Numbered from the stretch's first letter, positions 29,744 to 39,385 are shown. The stretch is DNA of 64,000 bases from Paraniabella ginsengisoli (GCF_022513635.1 NZ_JAKWBL010000001.1:496001-560000); one strand, 5' to 3'. Notes: generated from the letters alone by a model not told the origin. Program-made: numbers and translations.

Positions 29744-30373
29744 TTATGCCCTTTCCAATAATTTTCTAAATACCGACATTGTTGTAATGATATTATCGTG
29801 TATGATGGGATCGGAAATCCACCGGGGAACGCTGGCGCTTTTATCAGTAACAATCTGATAAGTAATTTTCAGATTTCCGCTTTTTGTTTTTTCAACCATC
29901 CACTTCCCCTTCGTTCCGGTGATCCTTGTAACATCCTTTACTACGGGAAATTTTTCTGTCTTAATACCTTCAAAATAAATATTACATACAGGATTGTTTA
30001 GCTCACTTTTATTAAAATAATATTTAAGACTACAGTCCTGATCACTCATAGGCCAGGGAATATCATAACGCACATAACTTAACCATACAGCATCATTGCT
30101 TGTGTGGGCGATGCGGAAACTTTTCGCATTCGTATTCCACTTCGTTCCTTTGGAAGGATCTTTAAGCAAGGCAATCACCTTTTCGGCAGATGAAGCCTGA
30201 GCTGTAAAATCCACCTTGAGCTCACGAACGGTTTTGCCATTATGTTTGACCCATCTTTCATAAACTGAAATATTTTTGTCGGTTTTTACCAATTCAAAAT
30301 CGCTTGCATGGGATATTGTAAGAAACAGGGAAAAAGCAGTGAGCAACAGTACTTTTTTCATTATATTTTTCAT
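29744..30373 (-). CDS. START/SRPBCC-like lipid-binding protein, exported
   Basis: 209 residues (or 205 from the second Met). Signal peptide (KKVLLLTAFSLFLTISHA) then a START-like fold: VYERWVKHNGKTVRELKV, SYVRYDIPWPMSDQDCSL and KITYQIVTDKSASVPRWI are the conserved START-type strands and loops. Likely a periplasmic hydrophobic-ligand carrier; ligand unknown. Convergent with the rhomboid gene (11-base gap). Confidence 0.8.
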   Translation of the reverse strand: MKNIMKKVLLLTAFSLFLTISHASDFELVKTDKNISVYERWVKHNGKTVRELKVDFTAQASSAEKVIALLKDPSKGTKWNTNAKSFRIAHTSNDAVWLSYVRYDIPWPMSDQDCSLKYYFNKSELNNPVCNIYFEGIKTEKFPVVKDVTRITGTKGKWMVEKTKSGNLKITYQIVTDKSASVPRWISDPIIHDNIITTMSVFRKLLERA

Positions 30374-30627
30374 GTTTTTATATTTATGTCGGCTTTTGCC
30401 AAACTGGTATTTAATAATCGACTAACATATCTAATACAATCAGCAAAGTCATTACCCCTATGTCTTCCCGCTAAAAAGTGTAGTATTTATCCATTTGGTG
30501 CTTATTTTATGAAGCAGTTTGCTTTATCTTAATAAACCCTTAACGCTAATCTGCTGTTGGTTATACCGTTCATCAAAACATGAAATAAGCTTTAGAACTT
30601 CTCCTTATCTTCAAAAAAATTACTTGT

Positions 30628-32202
30628 ATGTTAAGATCGATTTATGTGTGCTTTTTGTTAGCGCTAACCACAACTGTTTTTGCCCAGGATAAATACTGGC
30701 AACAACATGTATCTTATAAAATGGATGTAAAACTGGATGATAAAGTCAATACCATTTCGGGTAAAGAAGAAGTGGTGTACACCAACAATTCTCCTGAAAC
30801 GCTCGATTTTATTTGGTTTCACATTTGGCCTAATGCTTATAAAAATGACAGCACTGCTTTATTTCAGCAATTAATGAACGACTCTACATCGGAGGAAGAT
30901 CTGTCTAATATTACGCGCGGTTATATTGATGGACTGAATTTTAAAGTAGACGGAAAGACTGCGAAAACGGAGCCGCATAGTAATCCAAATTATATCGATA
31001 TCATTAAAGTGCTTTTACCGAAAAGCCTGAAACCTGGTGCATCAGCCACCATTTCAACAGACTTTAACGTAAAGCTTCCTTCCTATTTTTCCCGCTCAGG
31101 ATTTGCTGACGGCCAGTTTATGGCAACACAATGGTATCCTAAACCAGCAGTATATGATAAAAGTGGATGGCATGAATTTCCTTACCTGAGCATGGGTGAA
31201 TATTACAGCGAATACGGCGATTATAAAGTAAATATTACATTACCCGGCGAATATGTAGTAGGCGCAACAGGCGTATTACAAAACAAAGATGAGCTGGAAC
31301 AATACAAAACTATCGGTTCTAAAAATGCAACCAACCGCACAGGTACTCCAGAATTGTATAAAGGCAAATCCGGAAGTAAAACACTTTCTTATACCGCCGA
31401 AAATGTTCCTGATTTTGCATGGTTTGCGGAAAAAAATGTGGTGATTCAGTATGACACCTTACAATTGAGTTCGGATAAAATAGTAGATGCTTTTACCTAT
31501 TATAAAAACAAGCCGGGCACCATCTGGAACAACAGTATCGATTATGCCAAAGACGGCACAAGAGCCTATAGCAAATGGATCGGTGATTATCAATATCCAA
31601 CGGTACAGGTTTTTGAAGGGCCCAAAAACAATTCGAGCGGTGGGATGGAATATCCAATGATTACATTAATAACTGTGCCCGATGCCAGCAAAGAGTATCT
31701 GGATGGTGTAATCGCTCATGAAATTGGCCATAACTGGTTTATGAGTATGTTAGGCAGTAATGAAAGAGAACATACCTGGCAGGATGAAGGATTGAATACT
31801 TATTTTCAGTTTCGATATGAAGCAGAAAAATACAGGTACAATTCGATCTTTAAAGATCAGGTGCCGGAAGCTCTAAAAAACTTACCAGTGTCTCAATTCC
31901 AGGCAACACTTTATAATGCTATGCGTCAGATCCCGATGACTTCAGTTATTGATCAGCCTGCTGCTAATTTTAAAACTTCGCAGGAGTATGGATTGATCTC
32001 CTACATTAAAACCGCCATGTGGGTATATCAATTGGAACAGCAGTCTGGACAGGAAAAGATTGACGCTGCTTTTAAAGAATATTTTAAAGAATGGAGCAAT
32101 AAACATCCGCAACCTGAAGATATGAAAGCTGCATTTGAAAAATCATTAGGAACGAACCTGGACTCAGCTTTTAATAAACTTAAAGTAGAAGGAAGCCTTT
32201 AA
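30628..32202 (+). CDS. M1-family zinc metallopeptidase, exported
   Basis: 524 residues. Signal peptide (MLRSIYVCFLLALTTTVFAQ), N-terminal beta-saddle (about 25-240), then the gluzincin catalytic domain: GGMEYP (equivalent of the GxMEN exopeptidase loop), HEIGH at 364-368 and the third zinc ligand Glu387 in WQDEGL. Trims peptides in the periplasm. The C-terminal helical region is short compared with classical aminopeptidase N, as is common in Bacteroidota members. The gene is intact and stands alone. Confidence 0.92.
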   Translation: MLRSIYVCFLLALTTTVFAQDKYWQQHVSYKMDVKLDDKVNTISGKEEVVYTNNSPETLDFIWFHIWPNAYKNDSTALFQQLMNDSTSEEDLSNITRGYIDGLNFKVDGKTAKTEPHSNPNYIDIIKVLLPKSLKPGASATISTDFNVKLPSYFSRSGFADGQFMATQWYPKPAVYDKSGWHEFPYLSMGEYYSEYGDYKVNITLPGEYVVGATGVLQNKDELEQYKTIGSKNATNRTGTPELYKGKSGSKTLSYTAENVPDFAWFAEKNVVIQYDTLQLSSDKIVDAFTYYKNKPGTIWNNSIDYAKDGTRAYSKWIGDYQYPTVQVFEGPKNNSSGGMEYPMITLITVPDASKEYLDGVIAHEIGHNWFMSMLGSNEREHTWQDEGLNTYFQFRYEAEKYRYNSIFKDQVPEALKNLPVSQFQATLYNAMRQIPMTSVIDQPAANFKTSQEYGLISYIKTAMWVYQLEQQSGQEKIDAAFKEYFKEWSNKHPQPEDMKAAFEKSLGTNLDSAFNKLKVEGSL

Positions 32203-32294
32203 GAAGTTTAAATGATAAATATAAAACGATGAATGTAAAATTTCGTCACCGCATTTATCATTTGAAATTCTAAATTTAATATTCAATATTTTCC

Positions 32295-33080
32295 ATGCTC
32301 ATTTCTCTTAAATATAAAAAGGCCTTGGTTGGCGGCGCCAGCCAGGGACTTGGTTTAGCAGTTGCAAAACAATTAGCCGCAAGCGGCGCATCGGTTACAA
32401 TAATGGCACGCAATGAAGAAAAATTAAAAACGGTAGTTGCAGCGTTACCCGTTTCCGAAAATCAAAAACACAATTATTTAGTTGCAGATTTTTCGGATTT
32501 TGAGAAGTATAAAAAGATCATTGATCATTATTTTTTATCTAACCAGGTTGATATTTTAGTAAATAATACCAATGGTCCTAAAGCCGGAACGGTATTGGAA
32601 AAAACATCTGAAGATTATTTATCTGCCTTCAATCTTTTGTTTCAAACGGTTCAATACACAACGGCGAAAGTGGTGAAGGGAATGAAAGAAAATAAATATG
32701 GCCGCATCATTAATCTTACATCAAGAACAATAAAAGAGCCGGTTGACAATCTTGCTTTATCCAATACAATCCGCGCGGCTGTTGTGGCTTGGGGCAAAAC
32801 TTTGTCTCGCGATGTGGGCAAATACAATATCACTGTAAATAATATTCTTACCGGAAACTTTGACACAGAGCGACTTGCCGAATTATTTGAAACGCAAGCA
32901 AAAATGCTGCATACAACTGTTGAAGAAATTACAAAAAAATCAATTACTGATATTCCTTTACAAAGATTGGGCATGCCGGAAGAACTTGCAAATGTTGTTG
33001 CTTTTTTAGCTTCGGAGCAGGCGGCTTATGTAACAGGAGCGAGCATTCCGGTGGATGGAGGGTTGTTGAAGTCGATATAG
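32295..33080 (+). CDS. SDR-family oxidoreductase with altered active site
   Basis: 261 residues, FabG-like Rossmann fold: cofactor loop VGGASQGLGLAV, NNTNGP at the NAG position, PVDGGLL near the end. The catalytic Ser143 is present (NLTSRT), but the usual Tyr-x-x-x-Lys is replaced by Ser156-Asn-Thr-Ile-Arg160, so neither catalytic Tyr nor Lys is present. It may be a diverged reductase using other residues or a binding protein. Sequence quality is good here and the frame is open, so substitution rather than error is likely. Isolated gene. Confidence 0.88.
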   Translation: MLISLKYKKALVGGASQGLGLAVAKQLAASGASVTIMARNEEKLKTVVAALPVSENQKHNYLVADFSDFEKYKKIIDHYFLSNQVDILVNNTNGPKAGTVLEKTSEDYLSAFNLLFQTVQYTTAKVVKGMKENKYGRIINLTSRTIKEPVDNLALSNTIRAAVVAWGKTLSRDVGKYNITVNNILTGNFDTERLAELFETQAKMLHTTVEEITKKSITDIPLQRLGMPEELANVVAFLASEQAAYVTGASIPVDGGLLKSI

Positions 33081-33127
33081 AACATTGATTTACGACCCAT
33101 CTCTACATTTTAGAAAATGCGGTATGA

Positions 33128-33529
33128 TCACGTTAAATTTAAAAACTCGGAAGGCGTAAGGCAAGGCAATTTTTTTGTCTGATGCTTTGTAAAATCTTTT
33201 TATTAAAAGTAATGAAGGCGTCGCATTTTCCTAATGCAGAATAATATTGAAATCCATCTTCAACATCTGTAAACGAAGAGTTGATAGCATTTTGTAGGTC
33301 CTCATCTCGCGTGGATACTGTTTTGATAAATGAAAAATAGATTTTGAAAACCTGTTTGCTGTTTTGCTCCTTTCGAAGAAAAAAGCTATCGTAAAAAAGT
33401 AGCCGCCGATGTGTAACATTCAATAGCCCCCGCTTCAGCAAGATGAAATATATCAGCCACAGCCAAATAATTATCGCGCTGCATAGCATGTTCCAAAATC
33501 ACATTGGTATCCAAATATAGCTTACGCAT
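33128..33529 (-). CDS. PIN-domain toxin of a type II toxin-antitoxin pair
   Basis: About 134 residues. PIN domains are Mg-dependent RNases. Acidic residues expected at the active site are seen in YLDTNVILEHA (Asp7), FTDVEDGFQ, GKCDAFITFNKKDF. The gene starts at 33529 and overlaps the antitoxin end by 8 bases. Three single-base losses at plus-strand A6 33393-33398, A6 33379-33384 and T5 33197-33201 split it; repair gives TSAATFFTIAFFLRKEQ and the usual PIN ending TKKLPCLTPSEFLNL. If the breaks were real the toxin would be dead, but the pattern matches the sequencing errors elsewhere. Confidence 0.82.
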
Positions 33530-33761
33530 TGTGCTTACCCTTCATATATAGGTCTCTCATTTCGTCATTAGACAGATTTTTATACTGTTTAAGAATTCCA
33601 ATAAGGTTATCAGATTGAAATTTCTTTTTGCTGCTTTTTGCTGTCAATTTTTTCAGATAGGTTTCAACAATTTCCGACACACTTGTCTTTTCTTTCAAAG
33701 CATATTCTTTCGCAGCCTCAATAGTTTCTCTATCAAATCTAAGATTAAGCGTCGCCTTCAT
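33522..33761 (-). CDS. Antitoxin of the PIN toxin (DUF6364-like ribbon-helix-helix)
   Basis: 79 residues. The N-terminus MKATLNLRFDRETIEAAKEYA is a ribbon-helix-helix start, with SVSEIVETYLKKL as the second helix; this is the DUF6364 antitoxin pattern. The Lys-rich C-terminus (SKKKFQSD onward) is the likely toxin-neutralising tail. Upstream of and overlapping the PIN gene by 8 bases, so translation is coupled; such antitoxins usually repress their own promoter. Confidence 0.85.
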   Translation of the reverse strand: MKATLNLRFDRETIEAAKEYALKEKTSVSEIVETYLKKLTAKSSKKKFQSDNLIGILKQYKNLSNDEMRDLYMKGKHNA

Positions 33762-33927
33762 TTTTATTTTTTAATTATCAACTCGTACAATTAATAGTAT
33801 GCGCACGTATAATGCAAATATACGCACGATTTAAAAATAATATCTTATTTCTCGTTTTTCCTATTACCCTTTCTTTCTTCTTACCTTCGCAGGCTATTAT
33901 CATATCATCATATTATCACATTAACAA

Positions 33928-35807
33928 ATGCATTACGTTTCCGCAGAGGGTTTAGAAAAAGTTATGGCATTCAGCCGTTGTTCTCCGATATTTCATTTCA
34001 TATAGAAGAAGGTGATAAAATAGCCCTGGTAGCCCGCAATGGTACCGGTAAATCAACCTTGTTAAAAATTTTAGCAGGTAAAGAAACACCTGATGAAGGA
34101 AAACTCTGGATCAACAAAGACGTTGATGTGGTTTTATTTGAACAGGAGCCAGATCTTGACGACGAAAAAACCATTGCCGATAATGTATTTTTTCATAGCA
34201 ACCCTGTAATAAAAGCCATTAAAGATTATGAGTCGGCCAGCGAAACTGAAGATGTTGACAAAATAACGGATGCTTTAGCGCAGATGGATGAATTAAATGC
34301 CTGGGATTTTGATTCAAAAGTGAAGCAGATTTTTGGCAAACTTAAAATTCATCACCTCGACGCATTAGTAAAAAACCTGAGTGGCGGGCAAAAAAGCGTG
34401 TAGCACTTGCTAAAACCCTTATTGATATTGGATTTGAACATAAGCATGTTTTACTAATTATGGATGAGCCCACCAACCATTTGGATGTGGAAATGGTGGA
34501 ATGGTTGGAGCATTTTTTAAATAAAGAAAATGTAACCTTATTATTGGTTACCCACGATCGTTATTTTTTAGACGCAGCCTGTAATGAGATATGGGAAATG
34601 GAGGGTAGCAATCTCTACATTCATAAAGGTGATTATGAAAACTATTTAGAAAAGAAAGCTCAACGTATAGAAAATGATCTGGCAAGTATCGACAAAGCTA
34701 AAAACCTTTACCGGCGCGAGTTGGAGTGGATGCGTAAACAACCGAAAGCACGAACAACCAAATCAAAAAGCAGGGAAGATAGTTTTTACGAAGTAGAAAA
34801 GCGCGCCAAAAAACAAGTGGTAAATGAGCAGGTTGAACTACAAATGAAAATGAACCGTCTTGGCGGAAAAGTGGTTGAACTGAAAAAATTGTATAAATCT
34901 TTTGGCGATAAAAAAATCCTTGAAGGCTTTGACTATACTTTTAATAAAGGCGAACGTGTTGGAGTGATTGGGAAGAACGGAGCAGGCAAATCTACATTTA
35001 TCAATATTTTACAGGGTTTGCAGGAACCGGATAGCGGAAAAGTAAATATTGGTGATACGATTATTTTCGGCAATTATTCGCAGCAGGGTTTAGTAGTGAA
35101 AAATGATATGCGCGTGATTGAATATGTAAAAGATATTGCTGAACATTTTCCGTTGGCTAAAGGGGGCACCATGAGCGCTTCGCAATTTTTAGAACTGTTT
35201 TTATTCAATGCTGACAAGCAATATACATACATCAGTAAATTGAGCGGTGGCGAAAAACGCAGGCTCCACCTGCTTTCCATTCTTTTTAGAAATCCTAACT
35301 TCTTAATTCTGGATGAACCGACCAACGACCTGGATTTGCCAACACTTGGCGTATTAGAAAACTTTTTGATGGAATTTCCTGGTTGCTTGTTAATTGTAAG
35401 CCACGACCGTTATTTTATGGATCGGCTTGTAGATCATCTTTTGGTTTTTGAAGGCGAAGGCGTTATTAAAGATTTCCTGGAAACTACACGCAGTTCAGAT
35501 TACAGGAAGAGAAGAAGAAGATTACAGATGACAGCTCGCATTTGACAGCAAAAACAGAAATCGTAAAAAGCGTACCAACTCCCGAAAAGAAAAAAGTTTC
35601 TTTTAAAGAAAAAGAGAATTTGAATTACTCCAAAAAGAAATTGAAGACCTTACAAAAGAAAGAAAAACTATAACCGCACAATTAAACGATAGCAATCTTC
35701 CATTTGAAGAATTACAAAAATCTTCTAATCGTATTGGAGAAATTGCCAGCCTTTTGGACGAAAAAGAAATGCGCTGGCTGGAGTTGAGTGAGTTGATTGA
35801 GGGATGA
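33928..35807 (+). CDS. ABC-F family ATPase (Uup-like)
   Basis: About 626 residues. Two ABC domains without membrane helices: Walker A ARNGTGKST and GKNGAGKST, signatures LSGGQKKR and LSGGEKRR, Walker B LLIMDEPTNHLD and LILDEPTNDLD, joined by a charged linker (about 240-300) and ending in a coiled coil. ABC-F proteins act on the ribosome (translation factors or antibiotic protection). Four breaks (A5 33956-33960, A6 34390-34395, CC near 35476, A5 35609-35613) are each repaired by one base. The start at 33928 gives MHYVSAEGLEKSYGIQPLF, the normal N-terminus. Confidence 0.93.
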
Positions 35808-35851
35808 GAGAAGAAGTCTGAAAGTCGGGAAGTCAGGAAGTCGGAAGTGTA

Positions 35852-35884
35852 AGACCTTCGAGGTTTTAAAAACCTCGAAGGTCT
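35852..35884. repeat. REP-like palindrome, distant copy
   Basis: AGACCTTCGAGGTTTT (35852-35867), one-base loop, AAAACCTCGAAGGTCT (35869-35884): a perfect 16-bp stem. The arms are identical to those of the copy inside the RAYT gene (63446-63478), and one-site compensatory variants of them lie beside it. It follows the ABC-F gene and may double as its terminator. Confidence 0.9.
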
Positions 35885-35889
35885 TTATC

Positions 35890-35937
35890 GAATGTGTAGG
35901 ATGCCATAAGCACAACAGTACAAGAGTGCGACGCAAT
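35890..35937 (+). repeat. Dispersed spacer repeat, copy 5
   Basis: Ends CAGTACAAGAGTGCGACGCA, preceded by TGTGTAGGATGCCATAAGC. The core matches the reverse strand of 19072-19113 and 26416-26470. The rest of the 35808-36127 spacer shows nothing else. Confidence 0.7.
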
Positions 35938-36127
35938 TTGGATGATATATGTTGAATGCTTGTTACATAATTATTTAAAATCATATAAAATGAAACCAGC
36001 AAAATAGACGTTACCTATTGTCATTTGCTGGTCAAAACCTGTGTTAAAAATAAATTCCTTCTTTTCAGCCGTAGGTTAAAAAACATATTCGTAGTATTTT
36101 CGCGCCGCATTTTTTGAATTAAATAAA

Positions 36128-37615
36128 ATGGGTATGAAAGAAATCATCGAGACAGATGTAGTCCTTATTGGCGGAGGAATTATGAGCGCAACATTAGGCA
36201 TGCTCATTAATCAACTGGCGCCGGATAAATCGATCCATATTTTTGAAAGATTGAAGGACGTTGCAGAAGAGGCTTCTGATGCCTGGAATAATGCGGGCAC
36301 GGGCCACGCTGCATTGTGCGAATTAAATTATACGCCCGAAGATGCGAATGGTGTGGTGCATACAGATAAGGCGCGCGCTATTATGGAACAATTTGAGGTT
36401 TCTAAGCAGTTCTGGTCTTATTTAATAGAACAGGAAAGGTTAGCAAATCCAAAGGATTTTATACGCTCCACGCCACACATGAGTTTTGTTCGTGGAGAGA
36501 AGGATGTAACTTATCTGAATAAAAGATTTAAAGCGCTACAGGAAAGTAATCTCTTTCAGGAAATGCAATATTCGGAAGACCACGATGTGATAAAGCAATG
36601 GACGCCTTTGATTGTTGAAGGAAGAGAGGCATCTGAAAAAATAGCTGCTACTTATTCAACGCAGGGAACCGATGTAAACTTTGGAGCTATTACAGGCGCA
36701 TTGATCAACTCGTTACAAAATACAGGCGGGGCGCAATTGCATTTGCACCACGAAGTAAGAAAGCTAAAACAGTTGAGCGATAAGCGCTGGCGTATTAAAG
36801 TGAAAGATCTTTCTTCCGGTAAAAAATATGAAGTGCTTGCTAAATTTGTTTTCATTGGTGCTGGCGGCGGTTCTTTGGAGCTTTTACAAAAAGCTGATAT
36901 TCCTGAAGGCAAAAAATATGGAGGCTTTCCGGTTGGCGGACAATGGCTGGTTTGTAAAGATCAGCAAATAAGCGCTCAACATAATGCGAAGGTTTACGGA
37001 CAAGCTGAAGTGGGTGCACCTCCAATGAGTGTGCCGCATCTTGATGCCCGCATTATTGATGGAGAAAAAGCAATTTTGTTTGGCCCCTTTGCTACGTTCT
37101 CTACTAAGTTTTTAAAAGAAGGATCTTACTGGGACCTGTTCGGAACGGTAAAATACTGGAATATTTTCCCGCTTATAAAAGTGGGTATTAAAAATATCGA
37201 TCTTGAAAAATACCTTATCAAACAATTGAGTTTGTCATTTGAAGACAGGTTAGAAGTGTTGAAGCAGTTTTATCCCGAAGCAAAAAAATCAGACTGGAAA
37301 TTACAGGAAGCCGGGCAGCGCGTTCAGGTAATTCATAACGATCCGGATAACGGGCCAACACTTCAGTTTGGAACTGAGATCGTAACCTCGGCTGATGGCT
37401 CCATCTCTGCATTGCTTGGCGCTTCTCCAGGCGCGTCCACAGCGGTTTCTATCATGTTGAAGTTGTTATATCAATGTTTTCCCGATAGGGCGGAAGCGAA
37501 TATGGATCGTCTGAAAAATATGATTCCATCTTACGGGCAAAACCTGGAAGAAAATCCGGAGTTATTAGCAGCAGTTAGAGAACGAAGCAGCCGTATATTG
37601 GAATTGACGGCGTAA
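36128..37615 (+). CDS. mqo: Malate:quinone oxidoreductase
   Basis: FAD enzyme that oxidises malate to oxaloacetate with electrons passed to quinone, at the membrane; an alternative to NAD-malate dehydrogenase. 495 residues: FAD motif VVLIGGGIMSATLGM, DAWNNAGTGHAALCELNYTP, VFIGAGGGSLELLQKA and GASPGASTAVSIML near the C-terminus are family hallmarks. Start at 36128; a second Met two codons on (MKEIIETDVV) is also plausible. Intact, monocistronic. Confidence 0.96.
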   Translation: MGMKEIIETDVVLIGGGIMSATLGMLINQLAPDKSIHIFERLKDVAEEASDAWNNAGTGHAALCELNYTPEDANGVVHTDKARAIMEQFEVSKQFWSYLIEQERLANPKDFIRSTPHMSFVRGEKDVTYLNKRFKALQESNLFQEMQYSEDHDVIKQWTPLIVEGREASEKIAATYSTQGTDVNFGAITGALINSLQNTGGAQLHLHHEVRKLKQLSDKRWRIKVKDLSSGKKYEVLAKFVFIGAGGGSLELLQKADIPEGKKYGGFPVGGQWLVCKDQQISAQHNAKVYGQAEVGAPPMSVPHLDARIIDGEKAILFGPFATFSTKFLKEGSYWDLFGTVKYWNIFPLIKVGIKNIDLEKYLIKQLSLSFEDRLEVLKQFYPEAKKSDWKLQEAGQRVQVIHNDPDNGPTLQFGTEIVTSADGSISALLGASPGASTAVSIMLKLLYQCFPDRAEANMDRLKNMIPSYGQNLEENPELLAAVRERSSRILELTA

Positions 37616-37648
37616 TTATTTTGTCACAAGCGACAGCGCTTCTATCAT

Positions 37649-37687
37649 CTTCCTTGTGTCACTCACTTGTACTGCTGTGCATATATC
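37649..37687 (-). repeat. Dispersed spacer repeat, copy 6
   Basis: The reverse strand reads ATGCACAGCAGTACAAGTGA then GTGACACAAGGAAGATGA. It aligns with copy 5 over CAGTACAAG and the following GATGAT. It lies between convergent genes. Confidence 0.55.
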
Positions 37688-37699
37688 AACAATCAATCA

Positions 37700-38386
37700 C
37701 TATTTCTCATAATGTCTAAAAATATCTTTATCACGCAAAGCCCAGAATGCCGCTTTTTGATGTCCTGCTTTTAATGCCCTGTTCGCCCAAGAATTGCAGG
37801 TACGAAATAAATTGTACGATCCCTTTGCTTCATAAAATGCATCCATATTTCCATACCCGTCATCCACGCTGGGAATCTGAATGGGGTTTCCTTCCTTATT
37901 GATATCAAAACTGTTGATTATGTATTTTACCAATTCCGTATAATCTTCTTGGCTGATATGAAGTGCAACTGTTGATGCATCAGGAGTTACCATTTTATAA
38001 AAGGTCGCGTGTATCGCAGAGCTGCTTAGCCCTGTCATTGCTTTAAATGCTACTGAAAATTTAAGATCAGCCCAGGTAGGTGTTTGTAAATAAAATCCTT
38101 TGTCGCCCCAACCCATTCCCACATAAGAATACGTTGAATCTTTCAAATCCGTATCCTCATATTTTACATACTTCGTCCAATCCATCCATTCGTTACGAAC
38201 CGGTACAACGATGTCCGCATGTACGCCATTTGTCTTTATAAAAATTGTAACATCATTAGGAGATTTATAATCCTTGTTTTTATTAACCGGAATATGTGGA
38301 ATCAATAGAGCAGCGATGACGTATAGCACAAGAAATGCAAGAATATATAAAAGCATTTTTCCAAGAAGTTTCAGCAGTTTTTTCAT
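37700..38386 (-). CDS. DUF2459 / TIGR02117-type membrane-anchored protein
   Basis: 228 residues from the Met at 38386 (MKKLLKLLGKMLLYILAFL); an upstream ATG at 38404 adds six residues. One N-terminal membrane helix, then a periplasmic domain with TNGVHADIVVPVRNE, SYVGMGWGDKGFYLQTPTWA and TCNSWANRALKAG. The Asn/Gly-His and Cys-Asn-x-Trp pattern is that of the DUF2459 family, of unknown function. In some species a relative clusters with urease or polyhydroxyalkanoate genes; here there is no such context. Confidence 0.88.
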   Translation of the reverse strand: MKKLLKLLGKMLLYILAFLVLYVIAALLIPHIPVNKNKDYKSPNDVTIFIKTNGVHADIVVPVRNEWMDWTKYVKYEDTDLKDSTYSYVGMGWGDKGFYLQTPTWADLKFSVAFKAMTGLSSSAIHATFYKMVTPDASTVALHISQEDYTELVKYIINSFDINKEGNPIQIPSVDDGYGNMDAFYEAKGSYNLFRTCNSWANRALKAGHQKAAFWALRDKDIFRHYEK

Positions 38387-38546
38387 TATTGGTATTATTA
38401 GCACAAAACTAATATAATAATCGATGACGATCTGTTATTCGGAAACTTGAATGAATTATCACGCAAAGTTCGCTAAGAAGTATTCATATTCTTCGCAACC
38501 AAAGATTGCAAAGTTTGCCTTCGGTAAAAAATCGCTGAATATAAAT

Positions 38547-39116
38547 TTAAATAGCATGCTGCTTTAACAACTCAACAATCTCGTTTTGGGTACTTAGTGA
38601 CTTATCCGCATTATAATAAGTTTGAATAGCATTCTTTATTACTTCAAAATCTGCCTTCTGTTCAGCAAGTTTGAGATACATTTCCTGTCCCGCTTTAGGT
38701 CTGGGTCCCCAATGAAATAAATCATTACCATTGACGTCTCTCACTATCAAAATGGGAATAGATTTCGACCCGTTAGTAAGGTAGCTTTCTATTTCAGAGT
38801 CGCTATCCCGCAATTGAAGATTGAATTTAATTTGATCGTTGAGCTCACTCAACAAATACAATATCGGTACAATATGCGCCGCATCACCACACCAGGGTTC
38901 GGTAATTACGGTCCAATGTTGCGGTTGTTTGATACTTTTTACTACGACCTCGGTTTCCTGAGTTATCGGATTGGCTTTTAACCAGCGCTTCATACGGGTT
39001 TCATTCATTTTGGTGTAATGATAATAATCCGTATTGTCGTATGGTGGCACGGGAGGTTCTGCTGTTAACAGCTCATGTGTATAATTCAAATATTCCTTCC
39101 AGGTTAATGTTTTCAT
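38547..39116 (-). CDS. Thioredoxin-like protein with WCGD in place of WCxxC
   Basis: 189 residues from the Met at 39116 (MKTLTWKEYLNYTHELL); 34 upstream in-frame residues look like read-through of a repeat. Thioredoxin fold of the Thioredoxin_9 type: TVITEPWCGDAAHIVPIL (Cys76), SIPILIVRD with the cis-Pro. Only one active-site Cys is present, so a classical dithiol exchange is not possible; a thiol-binding or single-Cys role is likelier. Cytoplasmic, no signal peptide. Confidence 0.87.
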   Translation of the reverse strand: MKTLTWKEYLNYTHELLTAEPPVPPYDNTDYYHYTKMNETRMKRWLKANPITQETEVVVKSIKQPQHWTVITEPWCGDAAHIVPILYLLSELNDQIKFNLQLRDSDSEIESYLTNGSKSIPILIVRDVNGNDLFHWGPRPKAGQEMYLKLAEQKADFEVIKNAIQTYYNADKSLSTQNEIVELLKQHAI

Positions 39117-39182
39117 GTATGGGATAACAAGAAAAGATTTGAAAAGTTGAAGGACTTGTCTGACCGATTTAAGGAGTTGTGT

Positions 39183-39286
39183 TCGTCGTTGCGAGCGTAA
39201 CGCAGTGAAGCCGAGCAATCTCTTACATCATTCGAGAGATTCCTCCACTCGTTTTGCTTGAGGCAAAACTTCGGTCGGAACGACGA
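39183..39286. repeat. MITE-like hairpin element
   Basis: Outer arms TCGTCGTT (39183-39190) and AACGACGA (39279-39286), inner arms AATCTCT (39217-39223) and AGAGATT (39235-39241), and GCGAGCGTAACGCAGTGAAG within. The same style of element (cgtcgttgcgagcgtaacg...) is widespread in Bacteroidota spacers. Confidence 0.65.
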
Positions 39287-39385
39287 TAAAACGTGAATTA
39301 ATATTCAAAGTATAAAACCCCATATCATTATTAGCAGACGGTCAGACGAGGTTGTCCCACTTGCTACTTGCTAAATTTCCACTTG

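Noticed and set aside
33139-33489. Independent 116-residue membrane-like protein
   Set aside because: Its N-terminal hydrophobic part is an out-of-frame reading of the PIN toxin; only the middle is real toxin sequence.
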